From Colletotrichum lupini (Eukaryota > Ascomycota > Sordariomycetes > Glomerellales > Glomerellaceae): 64,000 nucleotides of DNA. A program made the translations under genes and the position numbers. Location: positions 3,906,001-3,970,000 of the forward strand of contig NC_064678.1 of assembly GCF_023278565.1 (NCBI RefSeq), read 5' to 3'. The notes under the pieces were generated by a model that saw only the letters and a program-made list of their open reading frames with translations, searched no databases and was not told the DNA's origin. This document shows positions 35,083 through 46,344 of this stretch, in pieces; positions within the stretch are counted from its first letter, which is position 1, and every line of letters begins with the position of its first letter.

Positions 35083-36839
35083 ATGCTTTCTAAGATGTCT
35101 TTGGCAGCTCTCACGGGCTTCCTGCTCTCTCCCGTGGCAGCAGGGCCAGTCAACGGCAACGACTACTCTCCTGCCAGCAAGAGAAGTCCTCTGGGGATCA
35201 GTCTGCCCCCTCTGATTCCTTCTATCCCGGGAGTCACCGAGCCTCTGGCCTCCAATGCCCCTCCTCTCCCCATTCTTCAAATCCCAACGCCTCCTCTCGA
35301 GAGTCCTCCTTTCACCGGCGCCAACATCAAGCCAAAGAAGATTGGCTACTTCTGGACTGGAGCTGGTGACAACATCCATAAGGACTTCTTGGTCACTGCC
35401 AGTTTGGACGATGTGAGTGATGCTTTTGTCTCTACTTAACACTCAGTGGGTTGAGCAATGCTTACAGCCGTTCTCGCTTTTAGGACACTTTCGGTCAAAT
35501 TATTGCTCTCACCGATGTGCCCACGAGCGGAAACTCTCCTCACCACCTGGGTAGCTCTCTTGATGGCAAGACACTCATTGGAGGCGGTTTACTGTCTCTG
35601 CTTAAGACTCAGGACACGGCCTTCTACTTTGATGTCTCTAATCCCTACGCTCCCAAGTTCAAGAAGTCTAACCGAGCTCTACTGAGTTCCATCGTCGACG
35701 AAATCCGCGCCAAGCCAGAGGGGTAAGTCACCACCACTACATGCCATGACTCTGTCCTCGTCATGATTCCTGTCATTCCCAAACGTTCCCAGGGAAGATG
35801 AGAAGTGCTGACATTCTACTGTGACAAGTGGATTCTTCATCACGTACATGGGCAGTGCTGTTGGAACGTCTCCCGGCCGTCTGGTCGAGACCAACGCAGA
35901 GGGTGATATTATCCATGAATGGCCAGAGGATGTCGCTGGAACACTCAACATTCTCGGCGAGCAGTTTAGTCCCCATGGTCTGGCTGTGGATTTCAACAAG
36001 GGAATTATCTTGACTTCGGACTTCGTCGTGCCTATCACAATTCTCAAGCCGACGTTGGGAATCCAGAAAGCAAGCACCCTGCGCCTGTGGAACTTGTCCG
36101 ACAGAACAATCATCTCGACCATTACGATCCCTGCCGTAAGTGCTCTACCAGCTTCGGAGCGAACGACAAAAATCTAATGGTTTCTAGGGCTTGGGCATTC
36201 AAGATGTTAAGTTCATCCCCGGCAACCCTGAGAGCGCTGCTATTGCCACCGCTGTTGGCCCAGGCCAAGTCTGGATCATCTACCCATTCCGCCGCGATTC
36301 GTCTGGGAAGCAAGGCGTTGCTGAGCTGCTCTTCGACCTGGGCTCCAAAGCCAAGGACTCGTTGGCTATCTACTCCGACATTACCGACGACGGCAAATTC
36401 GCATACTTCACCATCACTCTGGGCAACCACGTTGCAGCACTCGACATCTCCGACCTGAACAACGTCAAGAGACTGGATGACCCCAACGAGACGCAGCCAA
36501 TCATTGGACCTCACTACGTCAAGATCAGCCCGGATAAGAAGAACCTGCTTGTCACTGGATACTTCGTGCAGGGTGGTGATGTGAGTCACGCGTCTCTCGT
36601 TATGTTTGACATTCTTGTACCGAGGTTGTTTACTGACATGTTATTCGTGATAGATTTCCATTGTCAACACACCTGGAGATTACAAGGGTCATTGGCTCGA
36701 CATTCTCCCCGACGGAAGCCTCAGCTTCAACCGATCAATCGACTTTGAGAGCATCTTCACCCGCGACCGTGGCGGTGCTCGACCTCACTCGTCGGTCATC
36801 TTCGACTTGACCGACCCCAAGAACCCCAAGTATTACTAG
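35083..36839 (+). CDS. Secreted SBP56/methanethiol oxidase-like protein
   Basis: Members of the 56-kDa selenium-binding-protein family bind metal, and some (human SELENBP1, bacterial MtoX) oxidise methanethiol. Five exons (35083-35412, 35484-35722, 35829-36135, 36188-36580, 36654-36839) join in phase to 484 residues. The first 20 residues (MLSKMSLAALTGFLLSPVAA) are a signal peptide, followed by a Pro-rich linker of about 65 residues, so it is predicted to be secreted; most characterised members are cytosolic. The core shows KKIGYFWTGAGDN, a His-His in GNSPHHLGSSLDGK, GQFSPHGLAVDF-like (residues read EQFSPHGLAVDFNKG), VGPGQVWIIYPF and a C-terminal RPHSSVIFDLTDPKNP. These His residues are where the family binds metal. 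Substrate here is unknown. Met5 is an alternative start. Confidence 0.88.
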
Positions 36840-37474
36840 GGTCCTGCTTGCCACAGCTCCGGCTCTTGTTGAGCTGCTGATCTGATGCTCTATCAGACCT
36901 GGAACATAAGGATTTGGAGGAGGAACGAACCCTACGGAAGCAACGACGCCCTTCTTTTCTCTTGAGCTATAGTACCCGATTGTTCCTTGGTTATGTTCAG
37001 TTTAATTTGTTCCGCTTGTAACTTCGCGCTTTACCTATGGCGCTCTATCTTATGCGTCGCTTAGTAATTATCATTGTTAGTAACGTAGCATGGTGCCTCT
37101 CGTAGCCACGACTTCGTGTGTGACCATGTTTGAGAATATTGAATTTTCAAAAGTTCGAATTTAAGATCCAGATGTTTTTGAGCACTATCTAAGAATGAAC
37201 TTCATCTCAAAACGGAGCTGGTCATCATGGTAAGACTCGGTGCTCGAGATTCGCGCACTAACAATTTCGTGCTGCGTGCGTCATTCGTCCGCCCCTCCCT
37301 TACCTCTAGAGGTCCGGCCGGACGTTCCGTGTCGCAACTGCCTGGCAGCGCACTGCTCTCGAAGGCTTGACGCTAACACCTTATTTTGTCCCATGATCCA
37401 TTCCCATCTTTGTAATCTACACTTCACTTCATCCATGTCTTTTTGATACCCCATTTCTTGTAGGCTCAGACAAA
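36840..37474. other. Intergenic, tandem genes
   Basis: A 635-bp spacer between two plus-strand genes. It holds the 3' end of the selenium-binding-like gene and the ceramidase promoter. A pyrimidine-rich stretch precedes the ceramidase start. No gene is supported. Confidence 0.5.
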
Positions 37475-39858
37475 ATGCCTGAAGAACGGAGCGCCGAAAA
37501 GAGACCCGCTTTGCCGGCGGCGTCTCAAACAAGGTCCCCACCGAGCTCCCGGAGAGCTCTAGTCTGCATATTCGGCTTCATTCTATCATTTCTGGTTGTT
37601 TACGGACTTTATACCCCATGGAGCAGCTTCATCGATACAGGCAGATGGTTTCCCGGGACATTCAATGAACTCGACATCGATGCAGACAATGACTTGTATC
37701 TCGTCGGTGCTGGCCGAGCCGACATTACCGGCCCGGTTGTGGAAATCAACATGATGGGTTACGCAGACCCCAAACAGCTTGGCACTGGCCTTCGACAGAG
37801 ATTGTATGCCCGAGCATTCATTGTAGGAAGCACCGAACGACGCAACGACAGGTTCATCTACCTCGTGCTTGACACACAGTCGGGAGACACAGCTGTTCGT
37901 TACGGTGTACTTCACGGGCTCGCTGAGCTAGGCTTCGACTACTCCATGTATGGACATCACAACTTGGCACTGACTGGGACACACTCGCACTCTGGCCCGG
38001 GCGCCTGGCTCAACTATCTCCTACCGCAAATCACGAGCAAAGGCTTCGACCAGCAAAGTTACAGAGCCATCGTTGACGGTACCTTGTTGGCCATCCGTCG
38101 TGCACATGAGAGCCTAGAGCCGGGGCATCTCAGTATTGGCTCAACAAAGGTCACTGGCGCAAACATCAACCGCAGCCTGTACTCGTATATGGCGAATCCG
38201 GAAGAAGAACGTGCCAAATATAACGTCAGCGCTGAGGATGACGGGTCTGTTGAGAAAGACTTGACATTACTCAAGTTCCAACGAGCGTCAGACGGGAAGA
38301 GCATCGGTGCCTTGACATGGTTTCCCACCCACGGCACATCCATGCTCGGCAATAACACTCTCATTTCGGGGGACAACAAGGGAGTTGCAGCATGGCTATT
38401 TGAGAAAAGTATGCGAAAGTCGTCTGATGCGACCAAGGGATTTGTCGCTGGATTCTCCCAGGCCAATGTGGGCGATGTGAGTCCAAATGTGCTAGGCGCT
38501 TTCTGCGAGGACACCGGCGAGCCTTGCGACTTCAAGACAAGCACTTGCAGTGACGGGAAAAGCCAAAAGTGTCACGCCAGAGGACCATTCTTCCGCGAGA
38601 AGGATGAAGGTGCCTCGTCTTGCTTTGAGATCGGCAAGAGGCAGTACACAGCTGCTAAGGCGCTATTCGATGACATGGGATCCAAGTCTCAGCGAGTTCG
38701 TGGCTCGTGGGTAAAGTCTTTCCATGCCTTCCACAATATGTCAGAATTCCACTTCGAGCTTCCCAACGGAACGGAAGTGAGAACCTGCCCTGCAGCGTTG
38801 GGCTACTCATTCGCAGCTGGAACGTCTGATGGTCCTGGGGCTTTCGACTTCACCCAGCACAACTCGAACTCGACTAATACGAACCCTCTATGGAAGGTTG
38901 TTGGCGGTTTGTTGAAGGCACCAACGGAAGACCAAGTCGCCTGTCATTCCCCCAAACCCATTCTACTCGATGTTGGCGAAGTGTTTAACCCATACCAATG
39001 GACACCCAACATTGTAGACATTCAAACATTCAGAGTCGGCCAGCTGATTATCATTGTCAGCCCGGGAGAGGCGTCGACCATGGCGGGAAGACGATGGAAA
39101 GATGCAGTCAAACACCAGGCCGAGTCCTTGTTTGCTGAAGAGACTGATGCGAAGCCGGTTGTGGTGATTGGAGGACCAGCAAACAGTTACACTCATTACA
39201 TTACAACACCACAGGAATACGGGTAAGCTTTCATACGTGGCACTCTATCGAGCTCGGCACTAATTTTGACAGAATACAACGATACGAGGGTGCTTCAACT
39301 CTGTATGGTCCTTACACGCTGGATGCATACATTAACCGGACGCTCAATTATCTCCCGACGCTGGGAGCTTCGTTCGCCGAAGGACCTCCTGCTCACGCTG
39401 GAGGACCTTATCCTCCAGACAACACAAACCGCTCCCTGAGCTTCATCACTGGCGTAGTGCGAGATGGCACACCCGTTTTCCGCAGCTTCGGCGACGTCAA
39501 GACTGACGTGGAGGACAAATACGCCATCGGGGACGCCGTGAGAGCCACATTTGTCGGAGCTAATCCGCGTAACAATTTGCGCCTGGAACAGACGTACGCA
39601 GCTGTCGAGAGATTAACCATTGACAAAGGGGCCATCAAGAGATGGGACACCGTGCGGACCGATTACGATTGGAACGTGATCTTCCACTGGAAGCGGACGA
39701 GCGACATACTCGCCACGAGCGAGGTTGAGATTGTATGGGAGACGGAGAGCGATGCGAAGCCGGGGACGTACCGCTTCCGCTACTATGGGGATTCCAAATC
39801 GCTGGGCGGAAAGATCACAAGTTTTGAAGGAGTCAGCGGGCAGTTCAAATTGCACTGA
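37475..39858 (+). CDS. Neutral ceramidase
   Basis: Hydrolyses ceramide to sphingosine and fatty acid. Exons 37475-39222 and 39273-39858 join as GG|A (QEYGIQRYEG) across a 50-nt intron to 777 residues, full length for the family. A short basic N-terminus is followed by one membrane span at residues 28-47 (LVCIFGFILSFLVVYGLY), so it should be a type II protein with the enzyme in the secretory lumen or outside. Conserved motifs: VGAGRADITGPVVEINMMGY, the zinc-site GTHSHSGPGAW with the upstream GHHNLALT, and the nucleophile motif SQANVGDVSPNVLG (the Ser of DVSPN). The C-terminal part after FAEGPPAHAGGPYPPD is the immunoglobulin-like domain. It follows the selenium-binding-like gene on the same strand by 635 bp. 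A secretory lipid enzyme fits the exported character of the neighbours. Confidence 0.95.
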
Positions 39859-40268
39859 GGTCTGGTTATAGGGAGGTTTGTTCTAGAGTCGGGAACCGTG
39901 GAAGAGGAATCATGCAATCTGTGGCTTTACATGAGTCTTTGTTGATTAACAACAGCGCTATCCAGAGCACACAACAGGGCTCAGCTTTCAAGAATGTTAC
40001 AAGTCTTTCGACGATTCGGTATTTATTGAACACGACCCAAATCCTTGGACTAGTCGGGACATTGCCATTAGCATTCATTCGCTTCAAAGCCATTTCAAAA
40101 AGTTGGTTCACGGGACCAAACACATACCTCATACCCAGGAGGACACGGCGTAATACAGTTCCAGAAACCATCGCCGTATCCGTGACACTCGTACTCGCCG
40201 TCGTCATTGTCCGTCGTAATGGGCTTGCTGCATGGCGGGAGGTCCATTCTGCCCTGGGCGTTACCCTT
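39859..40268. other. Intergenic, 3' of ceramidase
   Basis: A 410-bp spacer between the ends of the ceramidase and the broken small secreted gene. A plus-strand frame that runs from 39912 to 40565 is antisense to the small gene and has no motif, so it is not called. Confidence 0.5.
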
Positions 40269-40499
40269 CTACCTGGCGCAGCCCATGCAGGAGCCGTACT
40301 TCTTGCCCGGAGCGGTGCACTGTCGGGCGCAGCGGCTGCTGCAGCCGGCTACGTCGTCGACGCTTTAGTCTGCAAAGAGCCAGGCGTAGTCTCCGGGGGA
40401 GAGGTTGCGGTTCGAGGAGAAGCCTGGGGAGCAGGCTTGGGCGAGGGTTGCGCTTGCGCAGAGCAAGGCGGCGGCGATGGCGGTTGTTGTAAGACGCAT
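40269..40499 (-). pseudogene. Small secreted cysteine-rich protein with one internal stop
   Basis: On the minus strand an ATG at 40499 opens 76 sense codons and ends at a TAG at 40269-40271, interrupted only by one in-frame TAA at codon 45 (40365-40367). The first 22 residues are a typical signal peptide (MRLTTTAIAAALLCASATLA then QA). The predicted mature part has six cysteines (codons 23, 53, 57, 61, 71, 74), enough for three disulphides, and ends basic. No frameshift is present. The stop could come from a single C-to-T change in a CpA context, as RIP or deamination would cause. As it stands only a 44-residue product with one mature Cys would be made. Small secreted Cys-rich proteins include effectors and antimicrobial peptides; I cannot assign either. 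A TATA-like box lies about 200 nt upstream. Confidence 0.6.
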
Positions 40500-43036
40500 C
40501 TTTGGTTTCCGGGGTTAAGATATTGGGGGAGAATGCTGCTCTTTGGCCTTTGGGGTGTCTTGTGAAAGGACGACTCTATACGAGATTTCTCACGAAACCG
40601 GTATGTGGAGGCAAAACAGAGTGAACGAGCAGAAGAGCTAGGCCATGTGGAGGTGGGAGTAAAGACCGACGGTCAGTAGTACGGACATCCGTTGGCTGTC
40701 ATTTATACGACGTTCTGCTGGTCTTGTACGGAGTAGTCCTCTGCATGATCATGTTCGGCGAATAACTGCCTTCTTGAATGACTAGGCCGCAAGTACGCGG
40801 GAATTGGAGAGGATATTGAGCAGAAAAAGCTTATACCGATGTCCTGTACCATGACTTCGAGACTCGAGAGCATCGTAATATACTAAGTCCAATGGAGTGC
40901 TCCGGTTCTTTCTTACAGGAAAAACCCTTTAATTAACAATCTACACGCCAGGAGGGGAGTTCTGAAGCTTAGTATACGGACCTCGTGGACGGCTGACTCT
41001 TTCAGACAGTTGGGGTATTGTAAGTCCGAAGTTCGAGGTGGACATCATCAATTATAGTTTAATAAGTTCTCGCGCTCGGCACACTTAGGGGCCGAGTACA
41101 GACAAGTCGAGTCAGAGTCAGTATTCTTTCGGTATCGCAATTCTTGACGAGCAACTAGTTGAGATGTGTAAGTACACTGGTTGAATTACTTATGTGCCAT
41201 TACCGACCAGGCCTGCCACCACGATCAAGACACAGCAAGGAAGAAGGAGGAGCATCTAGTCTAGAAAAAATCGATAGAGTATGGCAAATTCCTGATGCCC
41301 ATCTTAGCTCTTAAGCCAAAGGATCTGCGTAGTTGTTTGCTGCTGTATTTCTTTTCTTTTCTTTTTTCGTGTACTTGGTAGCTCAGGATTCGCCAGCACG
41401 GCCTAGTGTTGATGCCAGATAGACAGACGGCTTTTCAATGCGGGTACCGTTGCATAGACATTTATAGCTCCTTGTGTCGAGTGATTTCCCTCGAAAGTCC
41501 GGTTCTTATGTAGGTGGATCGTTTGCGTCGGTCACAAGCCGGGGAGAACGATCGGTTGTAAGGCACCGTGGTTGACGTGAAAAGTGTACAAAACTCGCGA
41601 GGGTCCCCTCTGAGAATTGCTTCTTCTCGAATTCTTGTGAGTTGGACAAGAACCCCTGGTCCCGCGTCGGGCGCTGCCGAGACAAGCCTCGACCTGACAC
41701 CCGCCGCGCATGTCTTGGCCCCTTGAGCGGCGCCCCTCCTTCAAGTCTTTCCTCCCGGCGCCATGTCTCTTGATCAAACAACCAGCGCCGGCCGAAGAAC
41801 CTCCGGACCTTGAGTAAATGTATTCAAACCATTGAATTCTTGTTTGTGACTTGAAAGGTTGTCCGAACTTGTTGACTGTCTAATACGTACGATATCAGAT
41901 TGCCCAGTCGGCAGGCACCCCTACCCATTGGAATGCAGCTGTCACAGTTCCTGCAGGAGACAACTCTGCCGGCCAGGGGGTTTAGGTGCGGTGAGATGCC
42001 GCCACCAATAGCGGCCTGCAGCAGGAGGAAACAAGGAGACGGACGACTCCTTCCGCGCGGAGTTGGACCCGCCCCGCTGGAAACCAACAAGCCCAGGCCC
42101 CTGTGTCTCGCTGCAGCTGCAGCTCCCTGGCCCGGTGGGTGGTGTGTCACGACATGGATGAGTGTGAGTTGGATACAACCAGTATTATATGAACAAACTG
42201 CAGACCTCGCATTTGACTTTTGCGATGAGCAATCCCCATTGGCGATGACGTCTCCTTGTTTTCTCAGAGAGCAAACTCGATGAGTAATATCGGACCTCAG
42301 TGGGTGTCAAGAGAGGCAAACAAGCTCTTTATCATCTCCTCATCATCACGTTTCGACGTGGCATGGTCAAGGCAGCTAGATGCTCATTGAACAGCTCCCC
42401 CAAAGCTCCATGTGTATTTTCACCATAACAAATCACATGCCACCAATTGCTAAATGGCATTGTGTGAACAAAAGGCTAGATTGCAAGGGTCTCTTTTTAA
42501 GCTAAAAAAGCTAAGCAAGCTCCTTTCCAAGACTCCAACTCAACCACGAGATGGGCCATAATGGGGTTAGGGGGGTGTTTGCTAGTTTCGGAGACGCAAG
42601 ACCCGAAACCAGAGCTTCGACCCCTACCTGCACCTTGGGGCTTCCCAGATGGGACCCCCGACCCCATCGACGTTTCCGGTCCTTCTTTTGTTTCTTCCAT
42701 GGCAGATGTGTGACAATTCTTCCTTTTTGTTCTGCATTCCTTCTCTTTTTCTTCTTGTCGTCGAGGGACTTTCTTAACTCACTACGTCTTATAGCTTTCT
42801 ATTATTGCTGTGCAGGCATCAAACTCCTCCCCCGGATTTGATATACAAGGTCTTGAGATTATCAAACCAACCCGGGGCTTCGACTGGTCTCGGACCCCTC
42901 CTCCCATTGACCTCATTGTATCCAACGGGCGATAAGCTATTGTCATCACCAGGCTTCACTTGGGTTATCCTCGTGCCGCCGTGTGCCCCTAGGTGACATT
43001 TCGCCAATTCAAGCTCCCAGAGCATTTGGCACCAAC
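40500..43036. other. Gene-poor 2.5 kb upstream of P450
   Basis: A TATAAAT on the minus strand (40701-40707) may belong to the small secreted gene. The rest holds short random-looking frames. Two overlapping minus-strand frames at 41506-41781 are Arg/Gly-rich without motif. No gene is supported. Confidence 0.5.
40701..40707 (-). promoter_or_regulatory. Possible TATA box of small secreted gene
   Basis: TATAAAT on the minus strand about 200 nt upstream of the ATG at 40499. Match only. Confidence 0.3.
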
Positions 43037-45109
43037 ATGGTATCGTCAGTCTTTGTGCTCGTTGGAGCTGTGGTCGCCTATGGCGTATATGCCTACGTCT
43101 CCGGCCTGCAACGCAATATAGCAGAAGCAAAGAAAGTTGGCTTGCCATATATCGTCACCCGTACGTGTTCAAGGTGTCCACAATGTTTCTTTGGTGTGAG
43201 AAACTGACCATGAGAAAGCCGCATCGCCCTTTTCAATAATATGGCAGCTCACCCACAAGTTCTGGATACCCATCATCAAGTGTTTTCCGAAATCGTGGTG
43301 GGAAAACTGGCTCGAGTTAGTTACTTGACTGGACTGCTCCGTCCATTGCGGCGCCCCTGCTGATCCCAGTGCCTCGCAAATAGACTCCTCATACCGAATT
43401 GGTCCTATAATCTACTTCACAAGCCTTTTGAACGCATTGGCGAGACCTTTATGATCGTGTCGGCCTTTCAGATCCTCGTCCTGACCGACAGCGCCGAAGC
43501 CATCCACCAGATCACACAGCAACGCGAAAAGTTCCCAAAGCTTGTTGAGACGTACGCCATCTTGAAGCAGTTTGGCGACAATGTCCTGACCACCGAGGGT
43601 GCGGTCTGGCGCATGCACCGCAAGGTCACATCCGCGACCTTTAACGAGAAGAACGCCTCTCTCGTCTTTGCCGAATCGATCAAGCAGGCGCAGAGCATGA
43701 CGCGCAAGTGGCTAGGCCCAGCGGGGGAAAAGAGCAAGGAGACTATTCAGACGCTGGATCACGATACGATGCGGCTCGCTCTCAACATTATCAGCTACGT
43801 GGGATTCGGAATGCGCCTGCTCTGGCCGGGACAGTCACTGCCCGATGGAGCAGACCCGAAGCTTACAAAATACAGCTCGCTCGAGGCGGCCCCGGGACAC
43901 ACGATGAGCTTTGCCGATGCCATTGCCGAGATGCTGGAACATATCTTGGTTCTGTTACTGGTACCGCACAAGATTTTGAAGCTGCTGCCTTTCAAGTACA
44001 CAAAACAGGCCGTTGACTCGCACGACAACTATGTTCAGTACATCGACGAGCTGATGCAGGACAAGATTGAGGATCTGCAGAACGGCGACCACGGCGACGC
44101 CGGCATGGACCTCATGGGCCAGCTTGTGAGATCAAAATACGGGGACGGAGCGGATGCCAATGGGGCTATTAACGGAACGCTATCAAAGGGAAAGGAGTCC
44201 AAGATCCCTCAGCTGTCCAGATCGGAAATCTCGGGCAACGCCTTCATCATGTTAGTTGCGGGACACGAGACGACGGCGAACGCGATGCACTTTGGTCTGA
44301 TTGAGATTGCCTGCAACCCGGCTGTGCAACGCCAGCTCCAGAAGGATATAGACGGCATCTTTGGCGATAACGATCCGAGCACGTGGAACTACGAGAACAC
44401 GGTCAACCCGATGTTGGCGTCCATGCTGGGCGCCTGCATGAACGAGACGCTGCGGATGACGCCGGCGGTGGTGGAGATCCCCAAGAAGGTCAGCCCGGAA
44501 GGCGATGGCATCATTACGCTGGACGGAGAGAAGTACGTGTTGCCAAAGGGGGCAGATATCTCCATCGTGGGCGTGGCGGCGCACCGGAACCCGCGTAATT
44601 GGCCGTCGAAACCGAGCAAGATTTCGGGGGCGGATCACGACCTGGATGACTACGCACCGGAGCGGTGGTACAGGGCCAGCTCGAAGACGGCGGCAGATGC
44701 CAAGACCGGCGGCGAGGCGGAGGAGGACTACGGCGGGTACAGGGGCTCGGACACGAGCGAGAAGATGTTCCGGCCGGTGCGGGGGTCCTACGTGCCCTTC
44801 TCGGACGGGCCGCGGTCGTGTCTGGGGCGGCGTATCGCACAGGTTGAAATTATTGCCGCCCTGTCGGTGGTATTTCAGCGGCACAGTCTTGAGCTGGCGG
44901 TGGACGAGTGGGCCTCGGATGCCGAGGTGGAGGCCATGGGTCCGGAGGAGAGGCGGACGCTGTACAAGAAGGCGCAGGATAAGTGCCGGGAGACTGTGAA
45001 GAAGGCGTCGACGATGTTGACGCTCAAGTTACCGCAGGGGATGACTGTGCCTATCCGGATTGTGCCGAGAGGACAGGAAAGGTTTGTCGATATTGTCGAC
45101 TCTGCTTAG
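43037..45109 (+). CDS. Cytochrome P450 monooxygenase
   Basis: A haem monooxygenase anchored in the endoplasmic reticulum; substrate unknown. Exons 43037-43160, 43219-43315 and 43384-45109 join in phase (C|CC and GA|A) to 648 residues. The N-terminal span (SSVFVLVGAVVAYGVYAYVSG) is the membrane anchor. P450 hallmarks are in order: WRMHRKVTSATFNEKN (helix C), the I-helix AGHETTAN, the K-helix ExxR in NETLRMTP, APERWYR, and the haem loop PFSDGPRSCLGRR with its Cys. It is about 100 residues longer than most P450s: a polar insert of some 35 residues (SSKTAADAKTGGEAEEDYGG and onward) lies between APERW and the haem loop, and a second lies before helix I (GDGADANGAINGTLSKGKES). No other secondary-metabolism gene is adjacent, so a biosynthetic cluster is not supported. 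Introns are 58 and 68 nt. Confidence 0.94.
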
Positions 45110-46344
45110 AGTAGGTGAAATCAGTAGCTGGCTTGCCTAGGCCTGGCTAGTGAAATTGTATTTTCAAAGCTGTATAGTGGTTGCTCTAGAATGGATATAT
45201 GGGAATACCCGGGAAGGGACAAGGCGGAGAGATGGCTAGGAATTACATATGCATGAAATTGAGGCTAAAATAGCAATTAATCTGAGAAATTCAACCCATC
45301 AGCAGGCCATCGAGTTGATCTTGTGTAAGATGGTGATGAGGTGACTGATTGGCTGAGATGTTGCGGTTGTCCCGGCAGCTCATGTTGATCGCGAGGGGCT
45401 TCAAGGTGTTGACAACTTCGCGTTCGGTATATCGAATGCACGGCAGCGGAGTGGGAGAGAAAAGAAGGCCACGTGTTCTCGTGAGTATCCTCACATCATC
45501 CATGAACAGGGTGCTTGCTTGACCTTCGTTTATTTGGCGTCTTCTTTATCAGCGGGAGATCACCGGCCAGTCGCGCGCAGAGGCCAGCGACTAAACCGTT
45601 TGTTTACATGCCTTGCCTTTTTCGGACAGCTCAGGTGGGTCTGATTGGTCACAGCCGTCCACTCACCTTAATAGCAGTCAGCACCTCCGTCACGTCGTGT
45701 CTTCTTCTGCGACGGGAGCCCACCTTCTGTGCTTTTGCCGCTCCCGGGAGAGGAGGCAGAGGGCGGAAAGCGCGCTAAACCAGTCGCAATGTCTACTGGA
45801 CGTCCACACTGGCACATCCCCCCCCCCCCCCCCTTTTCCCCAGATCAGATAGTATCAGCGCACCTCGATTGCCTGCTGTATGTAGCGATGGCAGCTGGAG
45901 CAGGCAGTCACGGCTTATGGTAGCATTCACCTAGCAGCGATGGGAGTCCCGTTGCGTCACTTCCCATAGGACCACAACAAGGGGGCCGAGGAAGGTAAAC
46001 AACGAGCGCTTCGACCATTTTACCCCGTCGAAACCCCCCGTAATCCACACGTTAATCACACCCGACCTCAGCAGGACCCGACACGACCCTTACAAGTTAC
46101 AACCTAGTTCTTCAGCCCAGCTATCGTTGCCGTTATCACCACCGCATCCATCCAACTGCCCCTCCAAAATCGTCACCCTTTCAAAGTACTTTCCACTGCC
46201 ACTACTAAAGGACAATCTGCCCTGCATTCACTGCAATTCTTCTACAAAGGCACCATTGCAATCGATTCCCTAGAGTCGCCAAGTCTGCGCGATTCATCTG
46301 ATACCCCTTTTGATTAACTTTAACTCCATTTCAATCACTAAACA
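45110..46344. other. Intergenic with poly-C tract
   Basis: 1.2 kb between P450 and the next plus-strand gene. It contains a 16-nt C run at 45818-45833 and, from about 46070, a C/A-rich leader-like stretch before the next start codon. No gene is supported. Confidence 0.5.
45818..45833 (+). repeat. Poly-C homopolymer, 16 nt
   Basis: An uninterrupted run of 16 C about 510 nt upstream of the next start codon. It is the third of four such tracts in the window, all C on the plus strand. Confidence 0.9.

Noticed and set aside
39912..40565. 217-residue plus-strand frame after the ceramidase
   Set aside because: Its second half is antisense to the small cysteine-rich gene, and the sequence has no domain.
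43037..45109. Secondary-metabolite gene cluster around the P450
   Set aside because: No polyketide synthase, NRPS, terpene cyclase, transporter or pathway regulator lies within reach in this window.
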